Part shown: positions 1 through 6,229 of the stretch, one piece after another
Layout of the letters: each line of letters begins with the position of its first letter
How positions within the stretch are numbered: position 1 is the stretch's first letter
From: an uncultured Bacteroides sp.
GTDB taxonomy: Bacteria > Bacteroidota > Bacteroidia > Bacteroidales > Bacteroidaceae
Assembly: GCA_900556625.1 (NCBI GenBank)
Contig: USPQ01000125.1
Location: 1-6,278 of the forward strand
DNA: 6,278 nt
Direction of reading: 5' to 3'
The notes under the pieces: model-generated
The model's database searches: none
What the model was told of the DNA's origin: nothing
The model's input: only the letters and a program-made list of their open reading frames with translations
Position numbers and translations under genes: made by a program

Positions 1-1055
1 TCTGGAAAGATATTTGTACGCAACCGTATGACAGTACACAGACGACTTATGTGAATATCGGTCTTTTGTCTACTATGAATCGCCTGAATGGTGTAGGCAT
101 CAATGCGCTGGGAAGTGTTGTTCATGGAGATATGAACGGTGTACAGATTACAGGACTGGCTAACCTGGCCGGTGGGACAATGCGAGGCGTGCAGATAGCA
201 GGTATAAGCAATATCAGCGGTAACAATACGATCGGACTCTCCGCAGCCGGACTGGTAAATATTACCGGAGACGGGACACGGGGGGTGGTTATATCCGGAC
301 TGACTGGTATCGGTGGAGATAACACCGCAGGAGTTATGATGAGCGGTTTTATGAATGTTACCGGGAATATGGCTTCAGGCTTACAGTTTTCCGGTGCGGC
401 GAATATCACCGGACAGAGTTTCAACGGCATGATTACTTCCGGTCTTCTGAATGTGGTAGGTGAAAATATGAATGGCCTGCAGATAGCAGGTATCGCCAAC
501 ATAACCGGGACACAGCTACGTGGAGTTCAAATGGCATTGTGCAACTATGCCACACAAGTTCGCGGCCTTCAGATCGGTCTGGTCAATTACTATAGGGAAG
601 ACTTGAAAGGTTTCCAGCTGGGACTGGTTAATGCCAATCCCGACACCAAAGTACAGATGATGGTATACGGGGGGAATGTGACTCCTGCCAATATCGGGGT
701 ACGTTTCAAGAATCAGTTGTTTTATACGATTCTTGGAGCCGGATCTATGTATCAGGGATTAAATGATAAGTTTTCGGCGAGCGCTTCCTATCGTGCAGGA
801 TTATCTTTTCCTATCTATAAAGGATTATCCATTAGCGGCGACTTAGGTTATCAGCATATCGAAACTTTCGACAATAAGGATGAAGTGATTCCCGGACGTC
901 TATATGCGCTACAAGCACGCGCTAATCTGGAATATCAGCTAACCAAGAAATTCGGTATCTTCGCAACGGGCGGTTATGGCCTAACCAGATTCTATAATAA
1001 ATCCGGCAATTACGATAAAGGAGCGATTATAGAGGCAGGCATTGTCCTTTTCTAA
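1..1055 (+). CDS. Glycine-rich repeat surface/outer-membrane protein, 5'-truncated by the window
   Basis: The reading frame is open to the left edge (first full codon at position 3), so the GTG at 51 is internal and the true start lies outside the window. After a short lead-in (WKDICTQPYDS), nine consecutive 16-residue units follow the pattern G-[VL]-x-[IMF]-x-G-[LIF]-x-N-[IV]-x-G-x4 (bases 90-521), then three shorter units of about 14-15 residues of the type GLQIGLVNYY. Roughly the last 134 residues alternate hydrophobic and polar positions with many aromatics and end in ...GIVLF. A C-terminal Phe is typical of outer-membrane beta-barrels. The repeats resemble those annotated in Bacteroidales as LA_2272-type surface repeat proteins; this is from memory and unchecked. 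The probable location is the outer membrane, with the repeats forming a beta-solenoid-like domain (inference). The biochemical role is unknown. The gene converges on fbp, and no strong intrinsic terminator follows it. Confidence 0.85.
   Translation, partial: WKDICTQPYDSTQTTYVNIGLLSTMNRLNGVGINALGSVVHGDMNGVQITGLANLAGGTMRGVQIAGISNISGNNTIGLSAAGLVNITGDGTRGVVISGLTGIGGDNTAGVMMSGFMNVTGNMASGLQFSGAANITGQSFNGMITSGLLNVVGENMNGLQIAGIANITGTQLRGVQMALCNYATQVRGLQIGLVNYYREDLKGFQLGLVNANPDTKVQMMVYGGNVTPANIGVRFKNQLFYTILGAGSMYQGLNDKFSASASYRAGLSFPIYKGLSISGDLGYQHIETFDNKDEVIPGRLYALQARANLEYQLTKKFGIFATGGYGLTRFYNKSGNYDKGAIIEAGIVLF
90..521 (+). repeat. Nine tandem 48-bp (16-codon) coding repeats
   Basis: Nine back-to-back units of exactly 16 residues, from GVGINALGSVVHGDMN to GLQIAGIANITGTQLR, fill this stretch with no insertion or deletion. 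The glycines at unit positions 1 and 6 are nearly invariant, Asn at position 9 is frequent, and Gly usually stands at position 12. The units are clearly diverged at DNA level, so this is an old protein repeat and not a recent microsatellite-like expansion. Three shortened units follow (bases about 522-650) and lead into the barrel-like part. Confidence 0.85.
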
Positions 1056-1087
1056 TATAAATCCTGCATATATAGCATTTATTCTCT

Positions 1088-1103
1088 TGCTTTACTAAAA
1101 GCA
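1088..1103. other. Weak hairpin after the repeat-protein gene
   Basis: TGCTTT (1088-1093) and AAAGCA (1098-1103) can form a 6-bp stem with a 4-base loop, 33 bases after the stop codon of the repeat-protein gene. On the plus strand it is followed only by ATTTCGTT and not by a clean U-tract, so it is at best a weak terminator. It directly abuts the large inverted repeat that starts at 1104. Confidence 0.3.
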
Positions 1104-1194
1104 TTTCGTTCCACAGTTGTTTCCCTTTCGTTCCACAAATATGGAACGAAAGGGAAACAACTGTGGAACGAAAAGATAATAACTGTGGAACGAA
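1104..1194. repeat. Perfect 32-bp inverted repeat plus extra direct unit between convergent genes
   Basis: Bases 1104-1135 are the exact reverse complement of 1142-1173, separated by the 6-base loop CAAATA. The right arm begins a tandem array with period 22: TGGAACGAA occurs at 1142, 1164 and 1186, and two inverted copies (CGTTCCA) lie at 1107 and 1129. Five copies of the core therefore sit within 91 bases. The element is between two converging genes (stops at 1055 and 1250), so either transcript would fold into a very stable hairpin. Neither strand has a T-tract directly after the stem, so it is not a textbook intrinsic terminator. It may act as a 3'-end stabiliser, a REP/BIME-like dispersed palindrome or a non-autonomous mobile repeat. 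No target-site duplication or neighbouring transposase is visible. Confidence 0.85.
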
Positions 1195-1249
1195 CCACTC
1201 GTTGCACTGAAAATTATTGAATGTCACATGGCAAAGAAGTAACCTTCAT

Positions 1250-3244
1250 TCAGACCTTTTCCTTTATCAGACCGGTACGATAAGCAACGAGCAACTTCTT
1301 CAAGTCCTGTATTTGAGTTACCAATTCTTTTCCCTTATCGGTGTCTTTCACCATCATCCGTTGCGAATTAAATTCCAATACGAAATTGGTAGATTTGATA
1401 TCCAGTCCCTCTTCGATAGCTTTCTGACGAGACTGGAACGGTTCGTGCTGTACAAGCTGCATACCGTGAGAATGGTAGACAAGTGTATATCCGGCAATTC
1501 CCGTTTCCGGCTGATAGGCTTTGGAAAATCCTCCGTCGATAACGAATAGTTTGCCATTGGCCTTCATCGGCTGTTCTCCTTGAATAGTCTTCACAGGCAC
1601 ATGACCGTTTATTATATGCGAATGAGGACCTAAAGCTCCAAACTCGGCCAGTATCTGATCACAAATATCCTCCCGATTGCGCAATGTATAATAATATCCT
1701 TTCTTCTCTTTATGCATTTCTTTGTCTTCCAGGAAATAGCGTTCAAAAGTAGCCATCTTATCCTTATCAAATAAAGGCGCATCCGGACCACACCACATAT
1801 ACCAAATATAATCCATCGCAAATTCCTTATCCTCCTCTCCCTCTTCGTCGAAGTAGGCGGTACGGATCAGTTGATCGGCCTTATCCAGAAGTTTGTGTCC
1901 CCAATACTCTTTTCCGCGTATCTTGACATGCTTAAAGCTACCGTCCTCATTCAAAGGCACGGAAGCGTGATAAAGAAGATTGGAGTTGGATACCAGATAC
2001 ATCCCGCCGTAAGTAAACAGGCAACGCATATGCTTCTTCAATTTCTCGCTATTCATAAATGAATAATGAATCTTATCCACAAGCTCACGTTCTTCATCCG
2101 TCAAGCGGTAAGGATTGGCGGGATCTACCGTTGGAAAGTTCGTGTCACGAAGGGCATACTCCTTACCTTCGTAGACAAAGACACCACGCTCAAAATCTAT
2201 CTTCTCCAACAATTTACGATTTGCCATTCCAAACTCCGGACGGCGGTCGATGATCTCGGCTTCCAGCTTAAACTGGATAATAGTGATCGCCTTGTGCATC
2301 TGAGTAATCAAGCGCAACGTTTTCTCATTATAATGAGTATCGGCAAAATTCATTTTCGGCATGAAAATGGTGCAAGGATCATCAGCGTAAGTATCCATAG
2401 CAAAGGTAGCAAGCGGCAGCAGATTGATTCCGTAACCGTCTTCAAGTGTAGCCAGATTACCATATCGCATAGACATACGTATCACATTGGCTATGCAACT
2501 GTCATTGCCGGAAGCGGCGCCCATCCACAGAATATCGTGATTGCCCCATTGAATATCGAAATTATGATAATTGCACAAGGTATCCATAATGATATGCGCT
2601 CCCGGTCCGCGATCATAGATGTCGCCTACGATATGAAGTGAATCGATTGTCAAACGCTGAATCAGATTACACATGGCAATGATAAAATCATCGGCACGCT
2701 TTGTCGTGATAATCGTACTGATAATCACATTGATATAGGCATGCTTGTTCGGCTCGATAGATGACTCGTGCAACAATTCCTGTATGATATACGAGAATTC
2801 GGCAGGCAATGATTTACGTACCTTGGAACGGGTATACTTGGAAGATACGTTCTGACAGACTTTTACTAACTGGTTCAGAGTGATCAGATACCAATCGTCC
2901 AAATCCTTCTCACGGGCCTTCACCAGTTGAAGTTTTTCTTCGGGATAGTAAATCAACGTGCAGATCTCTTTTTTCTCGGCCTCGCGAAGCGTATTGCCGA
3001 ATATCTCATTTACCTTACGTTTTACTGCACCGGAAGCATTCTTCAGCACATGTTGGAAAGCTTCATATTCACCATGTACATCTGTCAGGAAATGCTCCGT
3101 CCCTTTAGGTAGGTTCAAGATAGCCTCCAGATTGATTATTTCCGTACTTGCATCGGCAATAGTAGGAAAACTTCGGGAAAGCAGTTGCAGATAACGCAGA
3201 TCGTTCACAATGCTTTCAGGAGTTATGTTACTTTGAGCAGTCAT
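1250..3244 (-). CDS. fbp: Fructose-1,6-bisphosphatase, class III
   Basis: This 664-residue cytoplasmic enzyme hydrolyses fructose 1,6-bisphosphate to fructose 6-phosphate and phosphate, the committed step of gluconeogenesis. It belongs to the class III (Firmicutes/Bacteroidetes) FBPases, which use a calcineurin-like metallophosphoesterase fold. The metal-binding blocks are visible: DVHGE at residues 55-59, GDIYDRG at 207-213 and GNHD at 234-237. Later conserved histidines lie in NGHVPVK (546-552) and HSHG (591-594). The long spacing between the first two blocks is normal for class III, and the full length fits the family. The ATG start is preceded by an in-frame TAA only three codons upstream, which limits the choice of start. 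No good Shine-Dalgarno sequence is seen, as is usual in Bacteroides. The gene has its own promoter (3314-3345) and follows the antiporter gene on the same strand by 154 bases. No frameshift or missing motif is seen. Confidence 0.97.
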   Translation of the reverse strand: MTAQSNITPESIVNDLRYLQLLSRSFPTIADASTEIINLEAILNLPKGTEHFLTDVHGEYEAFQHVLKNASGAVKRKVNEIFGNTLREAEKKEICTLIYYPEEKLQLVKAREKDLDDWYLITLNQLVKVCQNVSSKYTRSKVRKSLPAEFSYIIQELLHESSIEPNKHAYINVIISTIITTKRADDFIIAMCNLIQRLTIDSLHIVGDIYDRGPGAHIIMDTLCNYHNFDIQWGNHDILWMGAASGNDSCIANVIRMSMRYGNLATLEDGYGINLLPLATFAMDTYADDPCTIFMPKMNFADTHYNEKTLRLITQMHKAITIIQFKLEAEIIDRRPEFGMANRKLLEKIDFERGVFVYEGKEYALRDTNFPTVDPANPYRLTDEERELVDKIHYSFMNSEKLKKHMRCLFTYGGMYLVSNSNLLYHASVPLNEDGSFKHVKIRGKEYWGHKLLDKADQLIRTAYFDEEGEEDKEFAMDYIWYMWCGPDAPLFDKDKMATFERYFLEDKEMHKEKKGYYYTLRNREDICDQILAEFGALGPHSHIINGHVPVKTIQGEQPMKANGKLFVIDGGFSKAYQPETGIAGYTLVYHSHGMQLVQHEPFQSRQKAIEEGLDIKSTNFVLEFNSQRMMVKDTDKGKELVTQIQDLKKLLVAYRTGLIKEKV

Positions 3245-3313
3245 TTCTATTTAATCACAAATTACTAAAATCAAATTACCATTTATCGGCTCACAATCCA
3301 TTGTTCTAATCTC

Positions 3314-3345
3314 CAAACTTACGTTTTTCGATTATTCGCGATAAA
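3314..3345 (-). promoter_or_regulatory. Bacteroides-type promoter of fbp
   Basis: Read on the minus strand, TTTA (3345-3342), a 20-base spacer and TAAGTTTG (3321-3314) match the Bacteroidetes sigma-ABfr consensus TTTG-N19-21-TAnnTTTG, with one deviation in the -33 box. Transcription should start near 3310, giving a leader of about 65 bases. This suggests fbp can be transcribed independently of the antiporter gene upstream. Confidence 0.65.
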
Positions 3346-3398
3346 TATAATACTTTTTTATTTATCCGGTTATTATTTTTTATTCAAAGTTTCATTTT

Positions 3399-5063
3399 TC
3401 AGCCCAAGAAGAACATCAGAAGTACTTGTGCGATAATCACCCGCAGGAACATACAGAGCGGATATACCGTCGCATAAGCCACAGAAGGGTTATCACCGGG
3501 TATTGTATCATTAGCGTAATTCAACGCCATCGGATTGGCCATACTTCCACACAACATACCGGATACCGTACCAAAATCGATCTTCATCATTTTGAAGGCG
3601 ACAAAACCTACCAATACTGTCGGGATGATAGTCAGCCCGGCTCCCAAAGCAATCCACAGCAGACCTTCCGGACGGAATACGGTGTCGAAAAAGTGAGCTC
3701 CGGCATCCAATCCCAGACATGCGAGATACAGGGAAAGCCCTAAGGCACGCAACATCAGATTCGCGCTGCGGGTAGTGTAGGTTATCATGTGTATCCGTGG
3801 TCCGAATGTCCCCAAAAGAATACCAACAATAATCGGTCCGCCGGCCAGTCCCAGTTTCACGGGAGTACTGACACCCGGTATTGAAAAGGGAATAGCTCCC
3901 AATGCCAATCCCAATACTATTCCGATGAATATAACAACCAGATTGGGTTCTTTCAAGCTTTTAATGGCATTACCCAATACTTTTTCCACATTCAGGATGG
4001 CAGCTTTCTCCCCTACTACTGTCAGTCGGTCGCCCAACTGGAGTATCAGTTCCGGAGTAGCGAGCAGTTGCACACCCGAACGATAGACACGGCTGATATT
4101 GATGCCGTAATGATTTCTCAATCGGAGCGATCCCAGCTTCTTTCCATTCAGTTCGGGACGAGTGACGACGATACGCTGTGAAACCAGTTCGCTGTCAATC
4201 GCATTCCAGTCAATGTCCTCTTTGTTCCAATCCGTATTTTCCTGTTCACCGAAAAGTACAGTCAACGCCAAAGCATCTTTCTCCGCAGTGATAACCAACA
4301 GACGGTCTCCCTCTTTCAGCACCTTGTCGGAAGTCGGAATGCTGACGTGTCCGTCCCGCCATAAGCGGGAGATGACAAACTTCGGGTAGCTCATATGTGC
4401 TATGTCTTTAATGCTCTTATTGAAAATAGCAGGATTGTGTACTTGAAACGCTGCAATATAAGTTTTGTTCGCATCATCTTTCTCTTTTATTTCCAAATCT
4501 TCTTTGCGAACCAATGCTTTACGGATTAACAAGACGGCAAGTATCACACCGACGACTCCCATCGGATAGGCTACCGCACATCCCAAAGCAGGTGTGCTAC
4601 TCTCCAGCCCCATCTGTTTCAGAGTTTGCTGAGCAGCTCCCAACGCCGGAGTGTTCGTTGTCGCTCCACAAAGGATACCGACCATATCGGGAAGTGAGAC
4701 ACCTGTGGCATAGCTGGCTACGACCGTCAACAATGTCCCCAACAGGACGACTCCCAATGCCAGCATATTCAGCGTTACTCCTCCTTTACGGAAAGAACTG
4801 AAGAAACCAGGACCGACCTGTAAACCTAAAGAATAAACGAAAATCACCAAACCGAAACTTTCCGCATAATTCAACATCTGAGGATCTACCGAAAGTCCGA
4901 GATGTCCGGCAAGGATACCTGTAAAAAAAACAAAAGTGACTCCTAAGGATACTCCCCAGAAATGCACTCTTCCCAAGCCTAAACCTACCGCAGAAATCAA
5001 CGATAACACCACAACCGCCTGTAAGGCAGAATGTTCGAGAAACAGACTATATAACCACTCCAT
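3399..5063 (-). CDS. AspT/YidE/YbjL-family putative transporter with two RCK_C domains
   Basis: A 554-residue inner-membrane protein of the aspartate:alanine exchanger (AAE) family. Hydrophobic helices fill residues about 5-180 and 373-554. The two halves are internal duplicates with matching signatures: YSLGLQVGPGFF (77-88) against LYLACLGLDAGAHFF (445-459), and LCGATTNTPALGAA (131-144) against LCGSMANPMALNYAND (504-519). The central cytoplasmic part holds two RCK_C/TrkA_C-like domains at about 203-270 and 291-365, each ending in a GDRL motif (252-255, 344-347). These may bind a regulatory ligand. Known members exchange aspartate for alanine (AspT) or export succinate (SucE of Corynebacterium). 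The substrate here is unknown, and a C4-dicarboxylate is a reasonable guess for a succinate-producing organism. An in-frame TGA nine bases upstream limits the choice of start. The gene appears intact. Confidence 0.92.
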   Translation of the reverse strand: MEWLYSLFLEHSALQAVVVLSLISAVGLGLGRVHFWGVSLGVTFVFFTGILAGHLGLSVDPQMLNYAESFGLVIFVYSLGLQVGPGFFSSFRKGGVTLNMLALGVVLLGTLLTVVASYATGVSLPDMVGILCGATTNTPALGAAQQTLKQMGLESSTPALGCAVAYPMGVVGVILAVLLIRKALVRKEDLEIKEKDDANKTYIAAFQVHNPAIFNKSIKDIAHMSYPKFVISRLWRDGHVSIPTSDKVLKEGDRLLVITAEKDALALTVLFGEQENTDWNKEDIDWNAIDSELVSQRIVVTRPELNGKKLGSLRLRNHYGINISRVYRSGVQLLATPELILQLGDRLTVVGEKAAILNVEKVLGNAIKSLKEPNLVVIFIGIVLGLALGAIPFSIPGVSTPVKLGLAGGPIIVGILLGTFGPRIHMITYTTRSANLMLRALGLSLYLACLGLDAGAHFFDTVFRPEGLLWIALGAGLTIIPTVLVGFVAFKMMKIDFGTVSGMLCGSMANPMALNYANDTIPGDNPSVAYATVYPLCMFLRVIIAQVLLMFFLG

Positions 5064-5085
5064 GTATTTTCAAACTAACAGGGCG

Positions 5086-5116
5086 CAAAGATAAAAACTA
5101 TTTAGTCCCATTCAAA
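5086..5116 (-). promoter_or_regulatory. Bacteroides-type promoter of the AspT-family gene
   Basis: On the minus strand TTTG (5116-5113), a 19-base spacer and TATCTTTG (5093-5086) match the Bacteroidetes consensus exactly. The expected start of transcription near 5082 leaves only about 18 bases before the ATG at 5063, with no clear Shine-Dalgarno sequence. The promoter lies downstream of the lipoprotein stop codon, so the two genes are probably separate units. Confidence 0.85.
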
Positions 5117-5180
5117 ACTTTTATGCTTTCATTTTACGCCCTACTCATGCCTCGTGCTGATATTCTTTATATCATCTTTC

Positions 5181-5624
5181 TTATCTTCCTTGATATTCCA
5201 CAAAATTATTCCGCCCATCCAGATAGCCACTCAACCTGTTGCCTCCAATATATACGTCGTCCAGGTAGGAAACATCATTGGGCCCATACGACATACGGAT
5301 GGAAGTTTGCGCGAAATTTTCCCAACTCCAACGGAACTTATATTCAAATTCTTCCACATATCCGTCCGGATATTCCACCCGTATGTAGTCTATTCCTGTA
5401 CGATCTAAAAAGAAATCCAGTTCCTGACAGCAGTAGTTGTTGTCTATATCCCGATAAAAACTGACCCAAATGCGGCTACACAAATCGGCCGAACGGTTGT
5501 AATAACCCGGTCCGTTATTATCATCATCGTAGAAACTGTCTATCTCCACTTCGCAAGAAGTAAGACCGACCATCAATACAGCCATCAAAGCCAGACCTAA
5601 ATATTTAAATGTGTTCGTTTTCAT
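5181..5624 (-). CDS. Small lipoprotein of unknown function
   Basis: A 147-residue protein with a clear lipoprotein signal: basic residues K2 and K7, a hydrophobic stretch at 9-20 and lipobox LTSC with the lipidated Cys at residue 24. The mature protein begins CEVEIDSFYDDDNN. Acidic residues just after the Cys recall the Bacteroidetes lipoprotein export signal, so surface exposure is possible but unproven. The mature part is rich in Tyr, Asp and Asn. It contains further cysteines at 49, 65 and 66 and an apparent beta-strand pattern with an aromatic cluster at FRWSWENF (97-104), followed by YLDDVYIGGNRLSG (120-133). I do not recognise the family. The strand pattern would suit a small beta-sandwich or lipocalin-like barrel (inference). 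AAAGGA lies very close to the ATG, and a promoter is present at 5682-5712. No convincing terminator follows. Confidence 0.85.
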   Translation of the reverse strand: MKTNTFKYLGLALMAVLMVGLTSCEVEIDSFYDDDNNGPGYYNRSADLCSRIWVSFYRDIDNNYCCQELDFFLDRTGIDYIRVEYPDGYVEEFEYKFRWSWENFAQTSIRMSYGPNDVSYLDDVYIGGNRLSGYLDGRNNFVEYQGR

Positions 5625-5681
5625 ATTCCTTTATTTTTAATGATTCGTTTATTAATATCTATCATTTATCCTTCGATATGA

Positions 5682-5712
5682 CAAAAGTATAGAATGAATT
5701 TTCCCCTTGAAA
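5682..5712 (-). promoter_or_regulatory. Bacteroides-type promoter of the lipoprotein gene
   Basis: On the minus strand TTTC (5712-5709), a 19-base spacer and TACTTTTG (5689-5682) fit the Bacteroidetes consensus, with one deviation in the -33 box. The predicted start near 5678 gives a leader of about 53 bases. A weaker -33 box together with the paired boxes directly upstream would suit activator-dependent transcription (inference). Confidence 0.65.
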
Positions 5713-5733
5713 CTGAAAAATCCTACTTTTCAG
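5713..5733. other. Small inverted repeat beside the lipoprotein promoter
   Basis: CTGAAAA (5713-5719) and TTTTCAG (5727-5733) form a 7-bp inverted repeat with a 7-base centre, immediately upstream of the -33 box of the lipoprotein promoter. It overlaps the first CCTACTT box, so the two may be parts of one operator. It lies outside the predicted transcript, so a role as a DNA-binding site is likelier than an RNA structure. Confidence 0.4.
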
Positions 5734-5755
5734 GAGGAAATTACCTACTTATAGG
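5722..5755. promoter_or_regulatory. Paired candidate operator boxes upstream of the lipoprotein promoter
   Basis: Two related sites, CCTACTTTTCAGG (5722-5734) and CCTACTTATAGG (5744-5755), start exactly 22 bp apart, about two DNA turns. Each is partly self-complementary (CCTA...TAGG, with one mismatch in the first). They sit 10-43 bases upstream of the -33 box of the lipoprotein promoter, a normal place for an activator that contacts RNA polymerase from one face of the helix. No regulator is encoded in the window. A GGGG-N5-CCCC hairpin (5754-5766) overlaps the outer box. Confidence 0.45.
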
Positions 5756-5893
5756 GGCAAATCCCCACGCTTGAGATTTAATGGTATAATACCGTGCACA
5801 GCTCATTCCAAGTACCCAAAGTCTTAATAAAAATAGAATATAAGAAGCAAACATTTAATCAATGTTATAAAACATCCGTTTTTTCTTGTATTA

Positions 5894-5924
5894 TTTGCAG
5901 ATATCACAGAAGTCCGTATATTTG
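5894..5924 (+). promoter_or_regulatory. Consensus Bacteroides promoter with no gene behind it
   Basis: TTTG (5894-5897), a 19-base spacer and TATATTTG (5917-5924) match the Bacteroidetes consensus at every defined base. Transcription should begin near 5928 and run rightward. No open reading frame of credible length follows before the terminator at 5970-5997. Confidence 0.75.
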
Positions 5925-5927
5925 CAA

Positions 5928-5997
5928 TGTGTTTTTCATAGTATTAGATTTAAGGTTAACAAAAAGATTGGCTGTCTGGGATAGATAGCCTTTTTTT
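5928..5997 (+). ncRNA. Candidate ~70-nt small RNA or orphan leader
   Basis: The segment between a consensus promoter and an intrinsic terminator would give a transcript of about 70 bases. Its 5' half is AU-rich and unstructured (around GTATTAGATTTAAGG and the palindrome GTTAAC at 5955-5960), and its 3' end is the terminator hairpin. No start codon with a plausible coding sequence is present. It could be a stand-alone small RNA, or an attenuator-type leader cut off from its gene, because the next gene (the tRNA at 6258) has its own promoter. The 5' end is estimated from the promoter position only. I have an unverified impression that similar leader sequences recur in Bacteroides genomes. Confidence 0.5.
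5970..5997 (+). terminator. Intrinsic terminator
   Basis: GGCTGTCT (5970-5977) pairs with AGATAGCC (5983-5990) in an 8-bp stem containing one G-U pair, with the 5-base loop GGGAT, followed by seven Ts (5991-5997). An A-run at 5961-5965 precedes the stem, so the structure could also work on the minus strand, but no minus-strand gene ends here. It closes the transcript from the promoter at 5894-5924. Confidence 0.8.
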
Positions 5998-6195
5998 ATA
6001 CACCTACATTATCTCCCCTCTTTTATTCAATAAATCCAATGCATCTTTTACTTATAGCGGCATTTTATGAACGTTTCTGAATAGAAATGAAACAAGCCCT
6101 AAAAAATTTCGAAAAAAATTATTCCGTTTAACATTTGAAACATAGAGGGTTATCTCCATTATTGAAAAACAAGTAAAAAAAATCTTGCTAAAAGA
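5998..6195. other. AT-rich intergenic stretch without a recognised gene
   Basis: No reading frame of useful length, no TAnnTTTG promoter and no strong hairpin were found here. The longest A/T runs (6101-6122 and 6176-6182) lie upstream of the tRNA promoter and could raise its activity in the way an UP element does, which is inference. A 14-codon frame at 6087-6131 has no supporting signals. Confidence 0.5.
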
Positions 6196-6227
6196 TTTGC
6201 ATAGTCAAAAACTTCCCCCTATCTTTG
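6196..6227 (+). promoter_or_regulatory. Promoter of the tRNA gene
   Basis: TTTG (6196-6199), a 20-base spacer and TATCTTTG (6220-6227) match the Bacteroidetes housekeeping consensus exactly. Transcription should begin close to 6231, about 27 bases before the mature tRNA 5' end. An AT-rich stretch lies immediately upstream. Confidence 0.85.
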
Positions 6228-6229
6228 CA

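Noticed and set aside
122..502. Minus-strand open frame of 126 residues rich in Pro and Ile
   Set aside because: It is the antisense shadow of the glycine-rich repeat array. Its own periodic Pro pattern simply mirrors the Gly codons, and no promoter or start signal supports it.
1104..1194. Repeats considered as a CRISPR array
   Set aside because: The copies are inverted as well as direct, the 22-bp period leaves no unique spacers, and no cas genes are present.
1027..1227. Minus-strand open frame of 66 residues
   Set aside because: It runs through the whole inverted repeat and into the end of the upstream gene. The composition is an accident of the palindrome.
2066..2641. Plus-strand open frame of 191 residues
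   Set aside because: It is fully antisense to fbp, whose metallophosphatase motifs fix the real frame.
5159..5173. GATAT/ATATC hairpin downstream of the lipoprotein gene, considered as a terminator
   Set aside because: The five-bp AT-rich stem is not followed by a T-tract on the minus strand.
5783..5799. Palindromes GGTATAATACC and GTGCAC, with a TATAAT string
   Set aside because: TATAAT is not the Bacteroides promoter element, no matching -33 box or gene is nearby, and palindromes this short are common by chance. They may still belong to the upstream regulatory region.
5850..5866. AACAT/ATGTT inverted repeat with a 7-base loop
   Set aside because: The stem is five weak pairs with no T-tract and no gene end nearby.
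5794..5988. Plus-strand open frame of 64 residues starting with GTG
   Set aside because: It contains a complete promoter and part of the terminator stem, has no ribosome binding site, and shows no protein-like features.
6087..6131. Short frame encoding MKQALKNFEKNYSV, considered as a leader peptide
   Set aside because: No promoter or ribosome binding signal precedes it, and the downstream tRNA has its own promoter. A frame this short in AT-rich DNA is expected by chance.
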